From assembly GCA_043812795.1 (NCBI GenBank), contig JBDRLU010000012.1, forward strand, positions 122,222 through 186,221: a DNA stretch of 64,000 bases, read 5' to 3'. Under the pieces are notes generated by a model. That model saw nothing but the letters and a program-made list of their open reading frames with translations, made no database searches and had not been told where the DNA came from. Of the stretch, positions 27,439 through 36,905 are shown one piece after another. Within the stretch, counting starts at the first letter, position 1. Each line of letters opens with the position of its first letter. The translations under genes were made by a program, and so were the position numbers. Source of the stretch: JBDRLU01 sp043812795 (GTDB taxonomy: Bacteria; Chloroflexota; Dehalococcoidia; Dehalococcoidales; UBA2162).

Positions 27439-29049
27439 ATGAAAACTAAAGTAAAAGAAACGGTGGATAAAACGGAAGGTGTTCTTAGTCGGTCAGGCAT
27501 ACCGCTAAAGCCGGTTTACACGCCGGCGGACCTTAATGGCTGGGACTACAAAGAAAGGCTGGGTGAAGTCGGCAAGTATCCTTTTACTAGAGGCATGCCG
27601 ATTAGTCCGAATTGGGAAGATTTTGCCGGAGCGGGACATGGGTCGGGGTTCGGTAGTCCCGAGAGTACTAACAAGTGGTTGAAGTTTCTGATTAGCGAAG
27701 GTGCGGACAGGGTAAGTGCCACTTTCATGGACTTGCCCACCCAGATTGGTTATGACTCCGACCACCCCATGGCCGAAGGTGAAGTGGGTAAAGCCGGAGT
27801 CAGCATTAACTCCCTGGCTGACCTGGAAACTGTGTTCGATGGCATTCCGACCGATAAAATGGTAGTCAGCTCTCTGGCTAATGCCATCGGGCCGATATTC
27901 ACGGCCTGGGCGGTAAACCTGCTGAAGAAACGGGGGGTACCGCTCAAAGAGATGAGGCTCGGTTGCCAGAATGAATGTCTGAAGGAAATCGTTTGTCGTG
28001 GGACACAAATTTTCCCCATCCGGGAACAAGTCAAGTTCAATAATGATGTCGTCGAATATTGTGCTCGAAATGGCCTGAAATATGCTACCCCCATTACTGT
28101 TTGTGGGTCTCATTTCCGGCAGGCGGGCGCGACCGCTCCCCAGGAAATGGCTTTTGCCCTGGCTGATGCGGTAGCCTATTATGAGGAACTTCTCGGCCGG
28201 GGACTGAAAGTGGATGAGTTCGCTCCTTATGTAAGTGGTATCTTTCTTGGTGCCGGGATGGACCTCTTCGAGGAGATATGCAAGCTCAGAGCCTTCCGCA
28301 GAATGTGGGCCAGGATAATGCGAGAGAAGTTTGGGTCGAAAATTCCACCTCGAGTTCATTCTCGCGGTAACGGGCGTGACTTCACCGCCCAGCAACCCTT
28401 GAATAATATCATTCGCGGCACTATCGAGTTACTGGCCGTGTGGTTGGGTGGCTGCCCGGGTGGTGAAACTTCCTGTTATGATGAAGCACTAGCTATCCCA
28501 ACCGAGGAGTCGGTACGGCTGGCGGCGAGAACACGGCAAATCATCACTTTCGAAAGCGGAGTTTTGAATACCGCTGACCCGTTGGCCGGCTCATACTACG
28601 TGGAATCGCTTACCGATAGCCTTGAAGAAAAGGCACAGGAGCTCTTCGATAAGGTCCAGTCGATGGGCGGCGCGATAATAGCCATCGAGCAGGGCTTTTT
28701 CCAGAGTGAGATTGCCCGCTCATCGTACGAAAAAGTACGGCAAATTGAAAGTGGGGAAAGGATATGGGTCGGTGTGAATAAGTATGTCACTGATGAACCG
28801 CTGACCATAAACCTGCGAAAGGTAGATGCTGCGGAAGAACGCCGGCAGGTGGCTAAGGTCAAGAGGCTAAAGAAGGAAAGAGATAATGCTGCGGTCAAGG
28901 TTGCCCTCAAACAGCTGAAGGAAGCTGCCCGGGCGGGCGTTAACGTGGTGCCGGTTCTTATTGATGCCGTCAAAACTTATGCCACCGTGGGCGAAATGTG
29001 TGACACTCTCCGCAGCGTTTGGGGAAGTTACAAGTCCATGGGGCTATAA
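27439..29049 (+). CDS. Divergent methylmalonyl-CoA mutase-like large subunit, copy 2
   Basis: 536 residues, clearly a tandem duplicate of the previous gene: most blocks are identical or nearly so, with AGAGHGSGFGSPES replacing the canonical substrate loop in the same way. GSHFRQAGA keeps the active-site His. I start at ATG 27439 with GGGGGTGA upstream; GTG at 27430 lies within that region. The thiolase gene follows within 38 bases. The pair could form a heteromer or serve two related acyl-CoAs. A B12-binding small subunit is missing from the window. Confidence 0.82.
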   Translation: MKTKVKETVDKTEGVLSRSGIPLKPVYTPADLNGWDYKERLGEVGKYPFTRGMPISPNWEDFAGAGHGSGFGSPESTNKWLKFLISEGADRVSATFMDLPTQIGYDSDHPMAEGEVGKAGVSINSLADLETVFDGIPTDKMVVSSLANAIGPIFTAWAVNLLKKRGVPLKEMRLGCQNECLKEIVCRGTQIFPIREQVKFNNDVVEYCARNGLKYATPITVCGSHFRQAGATAPQEMAFALADAVAYYEELLGRGLKVDEFAPYVSGIFLGAGMDLFEEICKLRAFRRMWARIMREKFGSKIPPRVHSRGNGRDFTAQQPLNNIIRGTIELLAVWLGGCPGGETSCYDEALAIPTEESVRLAARTRQIITFESGVLNTADPLAGSYYVESLTDSLEEKAQELFDKVQSMGGAIIAIEQGFFQSEIARSSYEKVRQIESGERIWVGVNKYVTDEPLTINLRKVDAAEERRQVAKVKRLKKERDNAAVKVALKQLKEAARAGVNVVPVLIDAVKTYATVGEMCDTLRSVWGSYKSMGL

Positions 29050-29087
29050 ACGACGAGCAAGAGGTAAAAGAAAGGAGAAAAATAGCT

Positions 29088-30209
29088 GTGAGAGACGTCG
29101 TTGTTCTGGGTGTCGGTCAGACTGTTTTTGGAAAATTTCCGGAAAAGGAGGTACCTCAGATAGAGGCCGAAGCCGTGCTGGCGGCGCTGAAAGATGCCGG
29201 CATAGGCTGGAAAGATATACCGATGTATTACTGTGCCCATTCGGGAGGCGCCAGTGTCGATGGACAACTGGTAGCTTTGGAAATCGGGCACACCGCCATC
29301 CCCATCATTAACGTGAGCAATATGTGTGCCGGCGGTAATACGGCTGTTTATCTGGCCTACCAGGCGGTTGCGCTTGGCTTATACGATATCGTTCTGGCTT
29401 CGGGTGGTGAGGTGCGCCATGAGGGACAAAGATGGGGCCGGCCTGACCCGGAAAGTGTTATGGGGACATGGGGTATGTTGATAAAGCATGCCATGAAGAT
29501 GCAAAGGGCCATCTATGAAAAGCGCTACACGCTGGACCAGATTGCCAAGGTGTCGATAAAAACTCATAATAATGGGTGTCTTAATCCGCGCGCCCAGTTC
29601 AAGATTCCGCTGAAGAGTGTTGAAGAGGTCCGCAACTCCCGCATGATTTCCGACCCACTGACTCTCTACGACTGCTGTCCGACGACGGATGGTGCGGCGG
29701 CGGCTATTTTCTGTACCGAGGAAGTGGCCCGTAAACATGCCACCCCACCCTTTATCAAGCTGGTTGGCGGCGGCTTGGCCAGCCAGCCATTTACGAGAGG
29801 GGACATCAATAATTCCAACAAGGCGACTATTATTGCGGCTAAGAAAGCCTATGAGGCTACCGGCATCGGCCCGGAAGACGTGAATATGGTCGAGTTGCAC
29901 GATAACTTTACCATCAGCGAACTCGAACATTACGAAGACCTGGGGCTGTGTGACGCCGGTGAGGCGGGCAAATGGATTGATGACGGCGTTACTCTCATTT
30001 CGGGCCGGGTCCCGGTAAATATGCGAGGTGGCCTGTTAGCCATGGGCCACCCGACCAGCGCCACGGGTGTAGCCCAGATATGCGAGTTGACCTGGCAACT
30101 GAGGGGACAGGCCGGGCAAAGGCAGGTGAATAATCCCAAGGTAGGCCTGTCTCATTGTGCCGGTGGCGATGATGGTCACGCCGCTGTCGTTAATCTGGTT
30201 AAAAAGTAA
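29088..30209 (+). CDS. Thiolase-family protein (SCP2-type acyltransferase)
   Basis: About 373 residues. I choose GTG at 29088 with AAAGGAG upstream; a longer frame to 29019 overlaps the mutase gene and has no family sequence. VRDVVVLGVGQTVFGKF is the expected N-terminus. The nucleophile is probably the Cys of SNMCAGGNTA, and the C-terminal motifs are LLAMGHPTSATG and LSHCAGGDDGHA. It belongs to the lipid-transfer/acetyl-CoA acetyltransferase branch that often works with a partner DUF35 OB-fold protein, not seen here. The position after the mutases suggests thiolytic cleavage of the rearranged acyl-CoA (inference). Confidence 0.88.
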   Translation: MRDVVVLGVGQTVFGKFPEKEVPQIEAEAVLAALKDAGIGWKDIPMYYCAHSGGASVDGQLVALEIGHTAIPIINVSNMCAGGNTAVYLAYQAVALGLYDIVLASGGEVRHEGQRWGRPDPESVMGTWGMLIKHAMKMQRAIYEKRYTLDQIAKVSIKTHNNGCLNPRAQFKIPLKSVEEVRNSRMISDPLTLYDCCPTTDGAAAAIFCTEEVARKHATPPFIKLVGGGLASQPFTRGDINNSNKATIIAAKKAYEATGIGPEDVNMVELHDNFTISELEHYEDLGLCDAGEAGKWIDDGVTLISGRVPVNMRGGLLAMGHPTSATGVAQICELTWQLRGQAGQRQVNNPKVGLSHCAGGDDGHAAVVNLVKK

Positions 30210-30229
30210 TCAGACAGCCCGCTACATTT

Positions 30230-31507
30230 TTATTGAGCCTTGTCTTTCCCACTTCCCAGTGCCGATGGGAGCATCAGGAAAGCGGCTACCCCGACCATAG
30301 AAATGGCGCTGAAGATTATCCAGACGGAGCTATAGTTGCCGAGGGTATCGTATACCAGCCCGACGATGGGCGGGCCTACGATAATCCCGGTGCTGGCAAA
30401 GACATTCACCAGACCAGAAACTGTGCCGAATCTATAGGTGCCAAAATACTCTCTAGTTAGTGCCAGTCTGAGCGTCATCAGGCCACCTATACCTAGACCG
30501 CCGACAACGGCATATAAAATCATTAAACCGACTGAATCGGAATGAATGAACCACAAAATGAGTTGGGCTACCGAGGTGAGGAAAACAGATAGGGCGGCCA
30601 GGTATCTCTTGGGTAAAATATCTGCCGTCCACCCGAAGATAAGGCGACTGGGGAGGCTCACCAGGGTGAAGAGCATTGGAACCATGCTGGCAGTTACCCG
30701 GCTTATACCCAGACTCTCCAGGTACGGCATGATATGGTAGATTGCCGCCTGCATCGTTCCCATTTGGGCCATGCTGGCGATACCGATGAGCCAGAAGGCA
30801 CGTGTCCGCAGTGCTTCCTTGACGGTGTAACCGTCAGCTTTCTTGCCTTGAGTTAAATTCTGCGCTTGAAGTTGGGTGCCTGAGGCTCCATCAGGGAAAA
30901 GGCCGTAGTCTTCAGGTCGGGTACGGAAGACAAAGGATAGCGGTAATCCAAGTGCCAGGATACCAATAGCCACTCCAAGCAAGCAATTTTGCCAGCCATA
31001 AGTGTCAATCATTTTCGTTATCAAAGGGACCAGCACTCCGCCGATACCCATGCCCAGTGATAGTACGGCGGTTGCCTTTCCCATATTCTTCTTGAACCAT
31101 CTGGCGATCAATGTTGTTGGAATCATGTGTATGGCTAGGGAACCGCCGAGGCCGGCAACCAGGTAGGCTGCGTAGAAGGTGAGCAAAGTACTGGTCTGGC
31201 TGAGCCACAGTATCCCCAGTCCAAGAGCAGTGATTCCGATAAGCATCAGTCGCCTTGTTGGCCATCGGTCGACGGCTGCACCTACCACAGGAGTCAGGAC
31301 ATCTGACTCCACACCTCGTAAAGAGCCGGCTACCATAATCTGCGCATAACTCCAGCCAAAAGTAGCGGCAATAGGTCCGACGAAGGCGGTAAACCCGTAA
31401 GCGAACAACCCGCTGTTATAAACGTTCAGCACGAGTCCGGCGGCTACGATATACCACCCGTAGAAAATCTTAAATGGTTGTTTAGACGGTAGGCTTTCGG
31501 CTTTCAT
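30230..31507 (-). CDS. MFS transporter, monocarboxylate-like
   Basis: 425 residues with about twelve membrane segments. The N-terminus carries IFYGWYIVAAG and SYAQIMVAGSLRGVESDVLTP, closely matching the MFS protein at 1755-2996 (YALVSLAVSFRGLESGLVAP), so the two are paralogues. Loop motifs AVDRWPTRR and WTADILPKR. ATG at 31507 follows AAAGGACAACT. It converges with thiolase (20-base gap) and is divergent from the CoA-transferase pair. Probably carries a small carboxylate. Confidence 0.86.
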   Translation of the reverse strand: MKAESLPSKQPFKIFYGWYIVAAGLVLNVYNSGLFAYGFTAFVGPIAATFGWSYAQIMVAGSLRGVESDVLTPVVGAAVDRWPTRRLMLIGITALGLGILWLSQTSTLLTFYAAYLVAGLGGSLAIHMIPTTLIARWFKKNMGKATAVLSLGMGIGGVLVPLITKMIDTYGWQNCLLGVAIGILALGLPLSFVFRTRPEDYGLFPDGASGTQLQAQNLTQGKKADGYTVKEALRTRAFWLIGIASMAQMGTMQAAIYHIMPYLESLGISRVTASMVPMLFTLVSLPSRLIFGWTADILPKRYLAALSVFLTSVAQLILWFIHSDSVGLMILYAVVGGLGIGGLMTLRLALTREYFGTYRFGTVSGLVNVFASTGIIVGPPIVGLVYDTLGNYSSVWIIFSAISMVGVAAFLMLPSALGSGKDKAQ

Positions 31508-31623
31508 AGTTGTCCTTTGGTCTTCTTAATCTTAGAATCAGTAAGACAGCCCGAACAAAACATCTCCTGATTATAAACCGTTTTTGTGAAAATAAGAAAG
31601 GCTAAATCGGCCTGTGGGGTTTC

Positions 31624-31650
31624 TTGACAGGGAAACGATAAAGTAGATAA
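31624..31650 (+). promoter_or_regulatory. Candidate promoter for the CoA-transferase pair
   Basis: TTGACA at 31624-31629 with GATAAG about 16 bases further. The -10 is weak. It precedes the ATG at 31741 by about 95 bases. Confidence 0.4.
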
Positions 31651-31740
31651 GCTGGGACAAATCAGGCTGGTTGAACAGGTAAGTATGAGACGAAGAAGAC
31701 CGGCGGCTGTTCTTCAAGGAAGCACAAGAAAGGGGATAAT

Positions 31741-32961
31741 ATGACTCAAGGGGCACTGACTGGGCTGAAGGTTATCGAGTTTGGTGAGTTTATTTCCGGA
31801 CCTTATTGCGGGAAGCTTCTGGCCGATTTAGGTGCGGAAGTCGTCAAGATAGAAAAGCCGGGCCTGGGCGATAAGTCGAGGGACTGGGGCCCTTTCCCCC
31901 AGGACATACCTCATCCGGAGAAAAGCGGACTCTTTTTGTATCTTAACACGAACAAGCTGGGGGCGACGCTGAACGTCGGTACCGCCGCCGGGACAAAGAT
32001 TTTTAAGGAATTGATGAAGTGGGCCGATATCCTGGTCGAGAACAATCCACCCCGGGAGATGGTAAAACTTGGACTCGACTGGGAGAGACTGCATTATCAC
32101 AATTCATCGCTGGTAATGACCTCGATTACACCCTTCGGGCAAACCGGGCCTTACCATGATTACAAAGCCTGCGACCTTATCAGCCTTAATATGAGCGGTG
32201 AGGCTTATATTAATCCGATGGGTGGAGTCGATGATATCGAGCGACAGGCCCCGCTGACTGTCCCGGGGCACGCCTGCTATTTTCTGGCCGGGCTGACCGG
32301 CGCCGTCGGTACCGCTTCAGCCATACTTGCCCAGCGGATAAATGGTACCGGCCGGCACGTCGACGTGTCGGAACAGGAAGCGGCACTTTATGCTGCGCCG
32401 CGACAGGAGCTTGTCCGCTTTACCTGTGGCGAACCATTGTCCAAACGGACACGTCAGGCTGGCGGTGCCGGGTCGAACATGTTTGCCACCAGGGATGGCC
32501 ATATCATCCTGCTGGGATTTACCGAAGACTTCTGGCGGGCACAGGTGGAGATGATGGGCAACCCGGAGTGGGCGAGCAGTGACCTTTTTAAAGATATGGC
32601 GGCACGGCGTCAGAACGGCAGTAAATTGGCTGTGCTCATCTCCGACTGGATGAAACAGCATACGACAAATGAAGTAGTGGAAGCGGCTCGAGGTAAGCGT
32701 ATTCCCATGGCCGTGGTGCAAACGGTAAAGGAGGCTATCGAATCGAACTTGTTACGCGAGCGGGAGTATTTCGTCGAAGTCGAGCGCGAAGCAGTTGGAA
32801 CGCTTACCTATCCCGGAGCTCCTTATAAGCTGTCGGCTACTCCCTGGAATATCCGGCGTCCGGCGCCCCTCCTCGGCGAGCATAACGAGGAGGTATATTG
32901 CCGGATACTGGGCTACTCCCGAACGGATTTAGTTAGAATGCGTCAGGCCGGAATAATTTAG
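31741..32961 (+). CDS. CaiB/BaiF-type CoA-transferase, subunit type A
   Basis: Class III CoA-transferase, 406 residues. AEVVKIEKPGLGD, GPFPQDIPHPEKS and catalytic Asp in GRHVDVSEQEA; tail RRPAPLLGEHNEEVY. ATG at 31741 follows AAAGGGGATAAT. Its closest relative here is 12437-13687 (shared IPHPEKS and SITPFGQTGPYHDYKA-type segments). It is followed by a type B gene after 25 bases, repeating the order of the other pair. Donor and acceptor acids are unknown. Confidence 0.9.
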   Translation: MTQGALTGLKVIEFGEFISGPYCGKLLADLGAEVVKIEKPGLGDKSRDWGPFPQDIPHPEKSGLFLYLNTNKLGATLNVGTAAGTKIFKELMKWADILVENNPPREMVKLGLDWERLHYHNSSLVMTSITPFGQTGPYHDYKACDLISLNMSGEAYINPMGGVDDIERQAPLTVPGHACYFLAGLTGAVGTASAILAQRINGTGRHVDVSEQEAALYAAPRQELVRFTCGEPLSKRTRQAGGAGSNMFATRDGHIILLGFTEDFWRAQVEMMGNPEWASSDLFKDMAARRQNGSKLAVLISDWMKQHTTNEVVEAARGKRIPMAVVQTVKEAIESNLLREREYFVEVEREAVGTLTYPGAPYKLSATPWNIRRPAPLLGEHNEEVYCRILGYSRTDLVRMRQAGII

Positions 32962-32986
32962 AAGGATAGCAGAGAGGAGCAAACAG

Positions 32987-34201
32987 ATGGAAAAGCTTCC
33001 GTTAGATGGCATCAGGGCGATTGATTTTACCACTGTAGCCGCCGGGCCTCACGCTACCCAATGGTTGGGGGTGATGGGGGCGGAGGTTATCAAGGTCGAG
33101 ACTATATTGCGGCCGGATACATTGCGGGGAGCCTTCCCGCCCGGGAAAGTGCCGGACAAGCCAGCCATATCTTCCAGTTTCGCCGCTCATGACTTCAGCA
33201 AGAAAGATATTACCCTCAATATGACTCAACCCAAAGCTATCGGACTTCTCAAAGAACTGGTTAAAGTCAGCGATATCGTTGCCGAAAATTTCGGCGGGTC
33301 GGTACTGGACCGATGGGGACTGGGTTATGCCGACCTGAAAAAGCTTAAGCCGGATATCATTCTGTATTCAGGGTCGGGTTTCGGGCGGACTGGGCCGCGC
33401 AAAGAGTCGCCGGCCTATGCACCGATAATAGATGCCTTTACCGGCTTGCTTTACCTGAATGGTTATGCGGGTGGTGAGCCAGGACCGGTGGGCGCCATGT
33501 GGACCGACCTGATAACCGGAACACACGGTGCATTTGCCATCCTGTCAGCGCTGTATCACCGTTCGCAGACAGGGGAAGGGCAGCACATCGACCTTTCTAT
33601 GTGTGAAATGGGGCTGGCCGTGCAACCCGAGGTAGTGATGGACTGCATTATGAACCAGAGAGTACGCGGGCGCACAGGTAATCGAGATGATATCATGGCG
33701 CCGCACGGTTGCTATCGCTGCCAGGGGGAGGACAAATGGGTGGCTATTGCTGTATCCAGTCAGGAGGAATGGGAATCATTCTGCAAAGCCATCGGTAGTC
33801 CGGAATGGACAACAATGGAAGAGTTTAGCGATGAGCTAAGTCGCTGGAATAACCAGGAGGCACTGGACAGGCTGGTGGAAGAATGGACAAAGAGTCATAC
33901 TCATGACGAAGTGATGGCAATGCTACAAAGTGCCGGCGTCATGGCCGGAGCTACGCTTACGGCACCTGAACTGGCCGATAATACTCATTTGAAAGAGAGG
34001 CAATTCTTCTGGGAAGCAGAGCACTCCGGAATGGCCACGTTACGCCTGCCCCGGGCGCCCTGGAGAGTGGATGGTAATTACGAAGGGAACTATCACTACC
34101 CGCCGTTGCTCGGTGAGCATAACGACTACGTCTTCGGTGAGCTCTTGGGCCTGTCTGGCGAGGAAATAGCCCGGCTAAAAGAAGAAAAGGTCATCTATTA
34201 A
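32987..34201 (+). CDS. CaiB/BaiF-type CoA-transferase, subunit type B
   Basis: Class III CoA-transferase, 404 residues, same length as the type B protein at 11195. LDGIRAIDFTTVAAGPHATQ, AEVIKVET, catalytic Asp in GQHIDLSMCE, MAPHGCYRCQGEDKWVAIAV (nearly the same as APHGAYRCHGKDRWCAIAV in 11195) and YPPLLGEHNDYVF. ATG at 32987 follows AGAGAGGAGC. Convergent with the epimerase (22-base gap). Probably the second subunit of a heteromeric transferase (inference). Confidence 0.9.
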   Translation: MEKLPLDGIRAIDFTTVAAGPHATQWLGVMGAEVIKVETILRPDTLRGAFPPGKVPDKPAISSSFAAHDFSKKDITLNMTQPKAIGLLKELVKVSDIVAENFGGSVLDRWGLGYADLKKLKPDIILYSGSGFGRTGPRKESPAYAPIIDAFTGLLYLNGYAGGEPGPVGAMWTDLITGTHGAFAILSALYHRSQTGEGQHIDLSMCEMGLAVQPEVVMDCIMNQRVRGRTGNRDDIMAPHGCYRCQGEDKWVAIAVSSQEEWESFCKAIGSPEWTTMEEFSDELSRWNNQEALDRLVEEWTKSHTHDEVMAMLQSAGVMAGATLTAPELADNTHLKERQFFWEAEHSGMATLRLPRAPWRVDGNYEGNYHYPPLLGEHNDYVFGELLGLSGEEIARLKEEKVIY

Positions 34202-34223
34202 TAACCGGGCGATATTCGATGCC

Positions 34224-35261
34224 CTAATATGGTGGTGGCGTGGTGGACACCGGCAGCGGCCCCCCAAGAGGAAGATGGAAAACTCTTTTCGGGTCGTTGC
34301 CGAGTTTCTTTATCAGTTCATCTTCCTGGGAGAAGTCCCACTCCATCTTGTCCAGTCCCTTTTCCTTATACCACTGGTAGCTGTGCCTGGTGCAGGCTTC
34401 GCTATTGTATTGAGGCGAATAACCGAAGTGCTCTTTTGCTTTCTGGATACTGGTAATCTTACTGTATGCCCAGTTGGTATGGAACGGGTTGATACTGCGG
34501 GGTAAGGGGAACACCTCCTCGGGATTAAGATAGACGATATCGGTATCAACGCCGATGATGCGGGCCATCGTGGCCACATAAGCGTTCATGGTAATAGCGT
34601 CGGGCCCTGTGATGTTGTATGCCTCCCCGATGGTCCGTTGTTTGTTTTCGGCGATAAGAATGAAAGCGCGCGCCAGGTCGTCAACATGGCCGTACTGGAT
34701 GTGGACGAACCCGTTACCGGGAAGAAGTATCTTGCGGTGACGTTCCAGCCGGAGGAAGAATAGAGTTTCTCTCTCCAGAAGAGGGTTATCCGGACCGAAA
34801 ATGAGCCAGGGCCGGATTATTGTCACCGGAAAGCCTCTTTCCTTGTAAGCCTTTAGTAGAAGCTGTTCGCACTTGGTTTTCAGGGCAGCATAGGAACCAA
34901 TCTCGACGGAGTTATAAGGGAAGTCTTCTAGCACCGGTGCCGTCCAGCGTCTTTCGTAAACACCCGCCGTGCTGATGAAAATGAAATGCCCGATATTACC
35001 TTCGAGGACTTCTACCATTATCGCCGAGTCTTCGGGCGTATACGCGGCGACATCACAAGCTAAATCGAACTTCTTACCGCTAAGAGCGGCCCGTACGGCA
35101 TCGTGGTCTTTTCGGTCGCCGTAGAGCCTTTTTACACCCTTGGGTAAGACTGCCGGTGTTTGACCGCGGTTGAAGATAGTGACATCATGCCCTTGCTTGA
35201 CCAGCTCGCGTACCAGGTGTAGCCCGGCATAATGAGTACCACCAATGACGAGAGTTTTCAT
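34224..35261 (-). CDS. NAD-dependent epimerase/dehydratase (extended SDR)
   Basis: 345 residues. The nucleotide motif is GGTHYAG (variant of GxxGxxG) after MKTLVIG; FISTAGVY gives the catalytic Ser/Thr and YAALK the Tyr-x3-Lys. IIRPWLIFGPDNP and the C-terminal region are family-like. ATG at 35261 follows GAAGGGGGC. The GGTxYxG variant occurs in atypical extended SDRs, some of which are not sugar enzymes, so a role in nucleotide-sugar metabolism is not assured. It stands alone between the CoA-transferases and sodB. Confidence 0.85.
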   Translation of the reverse strand: MKTLVIGGTHYAGLHLVRELVKQGHDVTIFNRGQTPAVLPKGVKRLYGDRKDHDAVRAALSGKKFDLACDVAAYTPEDSAIMVEVLEGNIGHFIFISTAGVYERRWTAPVLEDFPYNSVEIGSYAALKTKCEQLLLKAYKERGFPVTIIRPWLIFGPDNPLLERETLFFLRLERHRKILLPGNGFVHIQYGHVDDLARAFILIAENKQRTIGEAYNITGPDAITMNAYVATMARIIGVDTDIVYLNPEEVFPLPRSINPFHTNWAYSKITSIQKAKEHFGYSPQYNSEACTRHSYQWYKEKGLDKMEWDFSQEDELIKKLGNDPKRVFHLPLGGPLPVSTTPPPY

Positions 35262-35454
35262 GTTTTGCCCCCTTCACCAGCCAGATTTGATTTTCTCAAT
35301 GTACTGCTATAGTTCTGGGCTGTCAAGCTACCCGGCACCGGTAGTTGAAATTAATGGGCTAACACCTGCTCTCCAGGCAAAATCACCAAAAGCCTTGCGA
35401 GCACCTGTTGCCCGTCGTCTATTCAGTTAAAGGGCTGTTATCGTCTTCTACCGC

Positions 35455-36033
35455 TTAGGCTAGGTTCTCGGTGGCAAATTTCCAGTTCACCAGTTTCCAG
35501 AAGGCTTCTACGTACTTGGCCCGGGTGTTGCGGTAGTCGATATAGTAGGCATGTTCCCATACATCACAGGTCAGGAGAACCTTCTTGCCGTCTTTTAGCG
35601 GGTTAGCGGCATTACTGGTCGCTTCAATGGCCAGAGTGCCGTCAGGGTTCTTGACGAGCCATGCCCAGCCGGAACCGAAGAGCGTGACGGCCGCATTAGT
35701 GAATTTTTCCTTGAACTGGTCGAACGAACCAAAGGTTTTAGTGATGGCCTGAGCTAATTCGCCTGTTGGTTCGCCGCCGGCCTGTGGGGCCAGACAATTC
35801 CAGTAGAAAGTGTGGTTCCAGACCTGAGCGGCATTATTGAAGATGCCACCGGAGGATTTCTGCACAATTTCCTCTAAGGACATGCTTTCAAATTCGGTAC
35901 CTTTTATCAGACGGTTGATATTGTCCACGTAGGCGGCATGATGTTTGCCGTAGTGGTACTCGAGTGTTTCGGCTGATATGTAGGGCGCGAGGGCGTCCTT
36001 GGCATAGGATAAGCTGGGTAATTTGTGTTCCAT
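35455..36033 (-). CDS. sodB: Superoxide dismutase [Fe]
   Basis: 192 residues converting superoxide to peroxide and oxygen. Start at ATG 36033 (MEHKLPSL) with GAGGAGG upstream; the frame runs further but without family sequence. Metal ligands are the His of YHYGKHH, the His of WNHTFYW, and Asp and His of DVWEHAYY. FNNAAQVWNHTFYWNCL with Gln before the second His is the iron-type pattern and reads almost like E. coli SodB. 48 bases downstream of rubrerythrin on the same strand, so they are probably co-transcribed as an oxygen-defence unit. Confidence 0.95.
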   Translation of the reverse strand: MEHKLPSLSYAKDALAPYISAETLEYHYGKHHAAYVDNINRLIKGTEFESMSLEEIVQKSSGGIFNNAAQVWNHTFYWNCLAPQAGGEPTGELAQAITKTFGSFDQFKEKFTNAAVTLFGSGWAWLVKNPDGTLAIEATSNAANPLKDGKKVLLTCDVWEHAYYIDYRNTRAKYVEAFWKLVNWKFATENLA

Positions 36034-36080
36034 AATAACAATAACCTCCTCTGAAATTAATTTTGTGGCCACCGCCCAGT

Positions 36081-36659
36081 CTAGAAATTTTCAGTCAGTA
36101 CTTCGTAGAATGCCTGGGGATGTTTGCAGGCGGGACATTCTTTGGGTGGTTCCGTCCCCTCAAAGATATAACCGCAGTTGGTGCAGTGCCATTTGACGGG
36201 AGCTTTTTTCTTGAATACCTCGCCATTAGCCACGTTAGCGATTAGTTTTCGGTACCTTGATTCGTGGAATTTTTCCACTTTGGCAATCTGGTCGAAGCTG
36301 CGGGCTATCTCCGGAAAGCCTTCGTCCCGGGCGACTTTGGCAAAATCAATGTAAATTGCCGTCCATTCCATCTTTTCTCCCGCTGCGGCCGCTTCCAGGT
36401 TCGACTGAGTATCCTTAATTATACCGGCCGGGTACGAGGCGGTTATCTGGACATCGCCGCCTTCAAGATAACTGAAGAATACCTTAGCGTGCTCTTTCTC
36501 GTTATCGGCCGTTTCAGCAAATATGTTGGCGATTTGCTCATATCCCTCTTTCCTGGCCGCGCTGGCAAAAAAGGTGTATCTGTTCCTTGCTTGCGATTCC
36601 CCGGCGAAAGCAGTCAGGAGATTTCTTTCTGTGCTTGTACCTTTGACTGACTTACCCAT
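36081..36659 (-). CDS. rbr: Rubrerythrin
   Basis: 192 residues: a diiron four-helix domain with ExxH motifs (ADNEKEHAKVFF, KVEKFHESRYR) and a C-terminal rubredoxin-like domain with CTNCGYIFEG and CPACKHPQ. Reduces hydrogen peroxide in anaerobes using rubredoxin or NADH-linked donors. Start at ATG 36659 (MGKSVKG) behind CGAGGAGGAACT; the longer frame is not supported. Followed by sodB. Confidence 0.95.
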   Translation of the reverse strand: MGKSVKGTSTERNLLTAFAGESQARNRYTFFASAARKEGYEQIANIFAETADNEKEHAKVFFSYLEGGDVQITASYPAGIIKDTQSNLEAAAAGEKMEWTAIYIDFAKVARDEGFPEIARSFDQIAKVEKFHESRYRKLIANVANGEVFKKKAPVKWHCTNCGYIFEGTEPPKECPACKHPQAFYEVLTENF

Positions 36660-36840
36660 GATATAGTTCCTCCTCGTCATTTTCTGGTCCACTCTGGTAA
36701 CAATGATGTGTTAGTCAGTGGTTGACTCATTACTTTAATGATAGCATGAACGCTAGAGCCAATTATAGTACCAGTTTTTAGGGTTGGGATTTATTCTGAT
36801 GAGATTACCACGGACACTGGCGTGTCCCCACCATGACGCT

Positions 36841-36873
36841 AAAAAAAGAGGAGGCAAAGCCTCCTCTTTTTTT
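36841..36873. terminator. Bidirectional terminator
   Basis: Seven As, GAGGAGGC, loop AAA, GCCTCCTC, then seven Ts: a textbook bidirectional hairpin. It lies just past the end of the minus-strand flavoprotein gene (36906) and upstream of rubrerythrin, separating the two units. Confidence 0.92.
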
Positions 36874-36905
36874 GAATAGCTCAACTACCGCTAACCGGGA
36901 TTCAG

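Noticed and set aside
27505..28395. 296-residue minus-strand frame opposite the second mutase gene
   Set aside because: Antisense shadow of a well-supported gene, with no recognisable domain; a smaller shadow exists opposite copy 1 too.
29019..29087. Extended thiolase start inside the mutase gene
   Set aside because: No ribosome-binding site or family sequence; GTG 29088 fits both.
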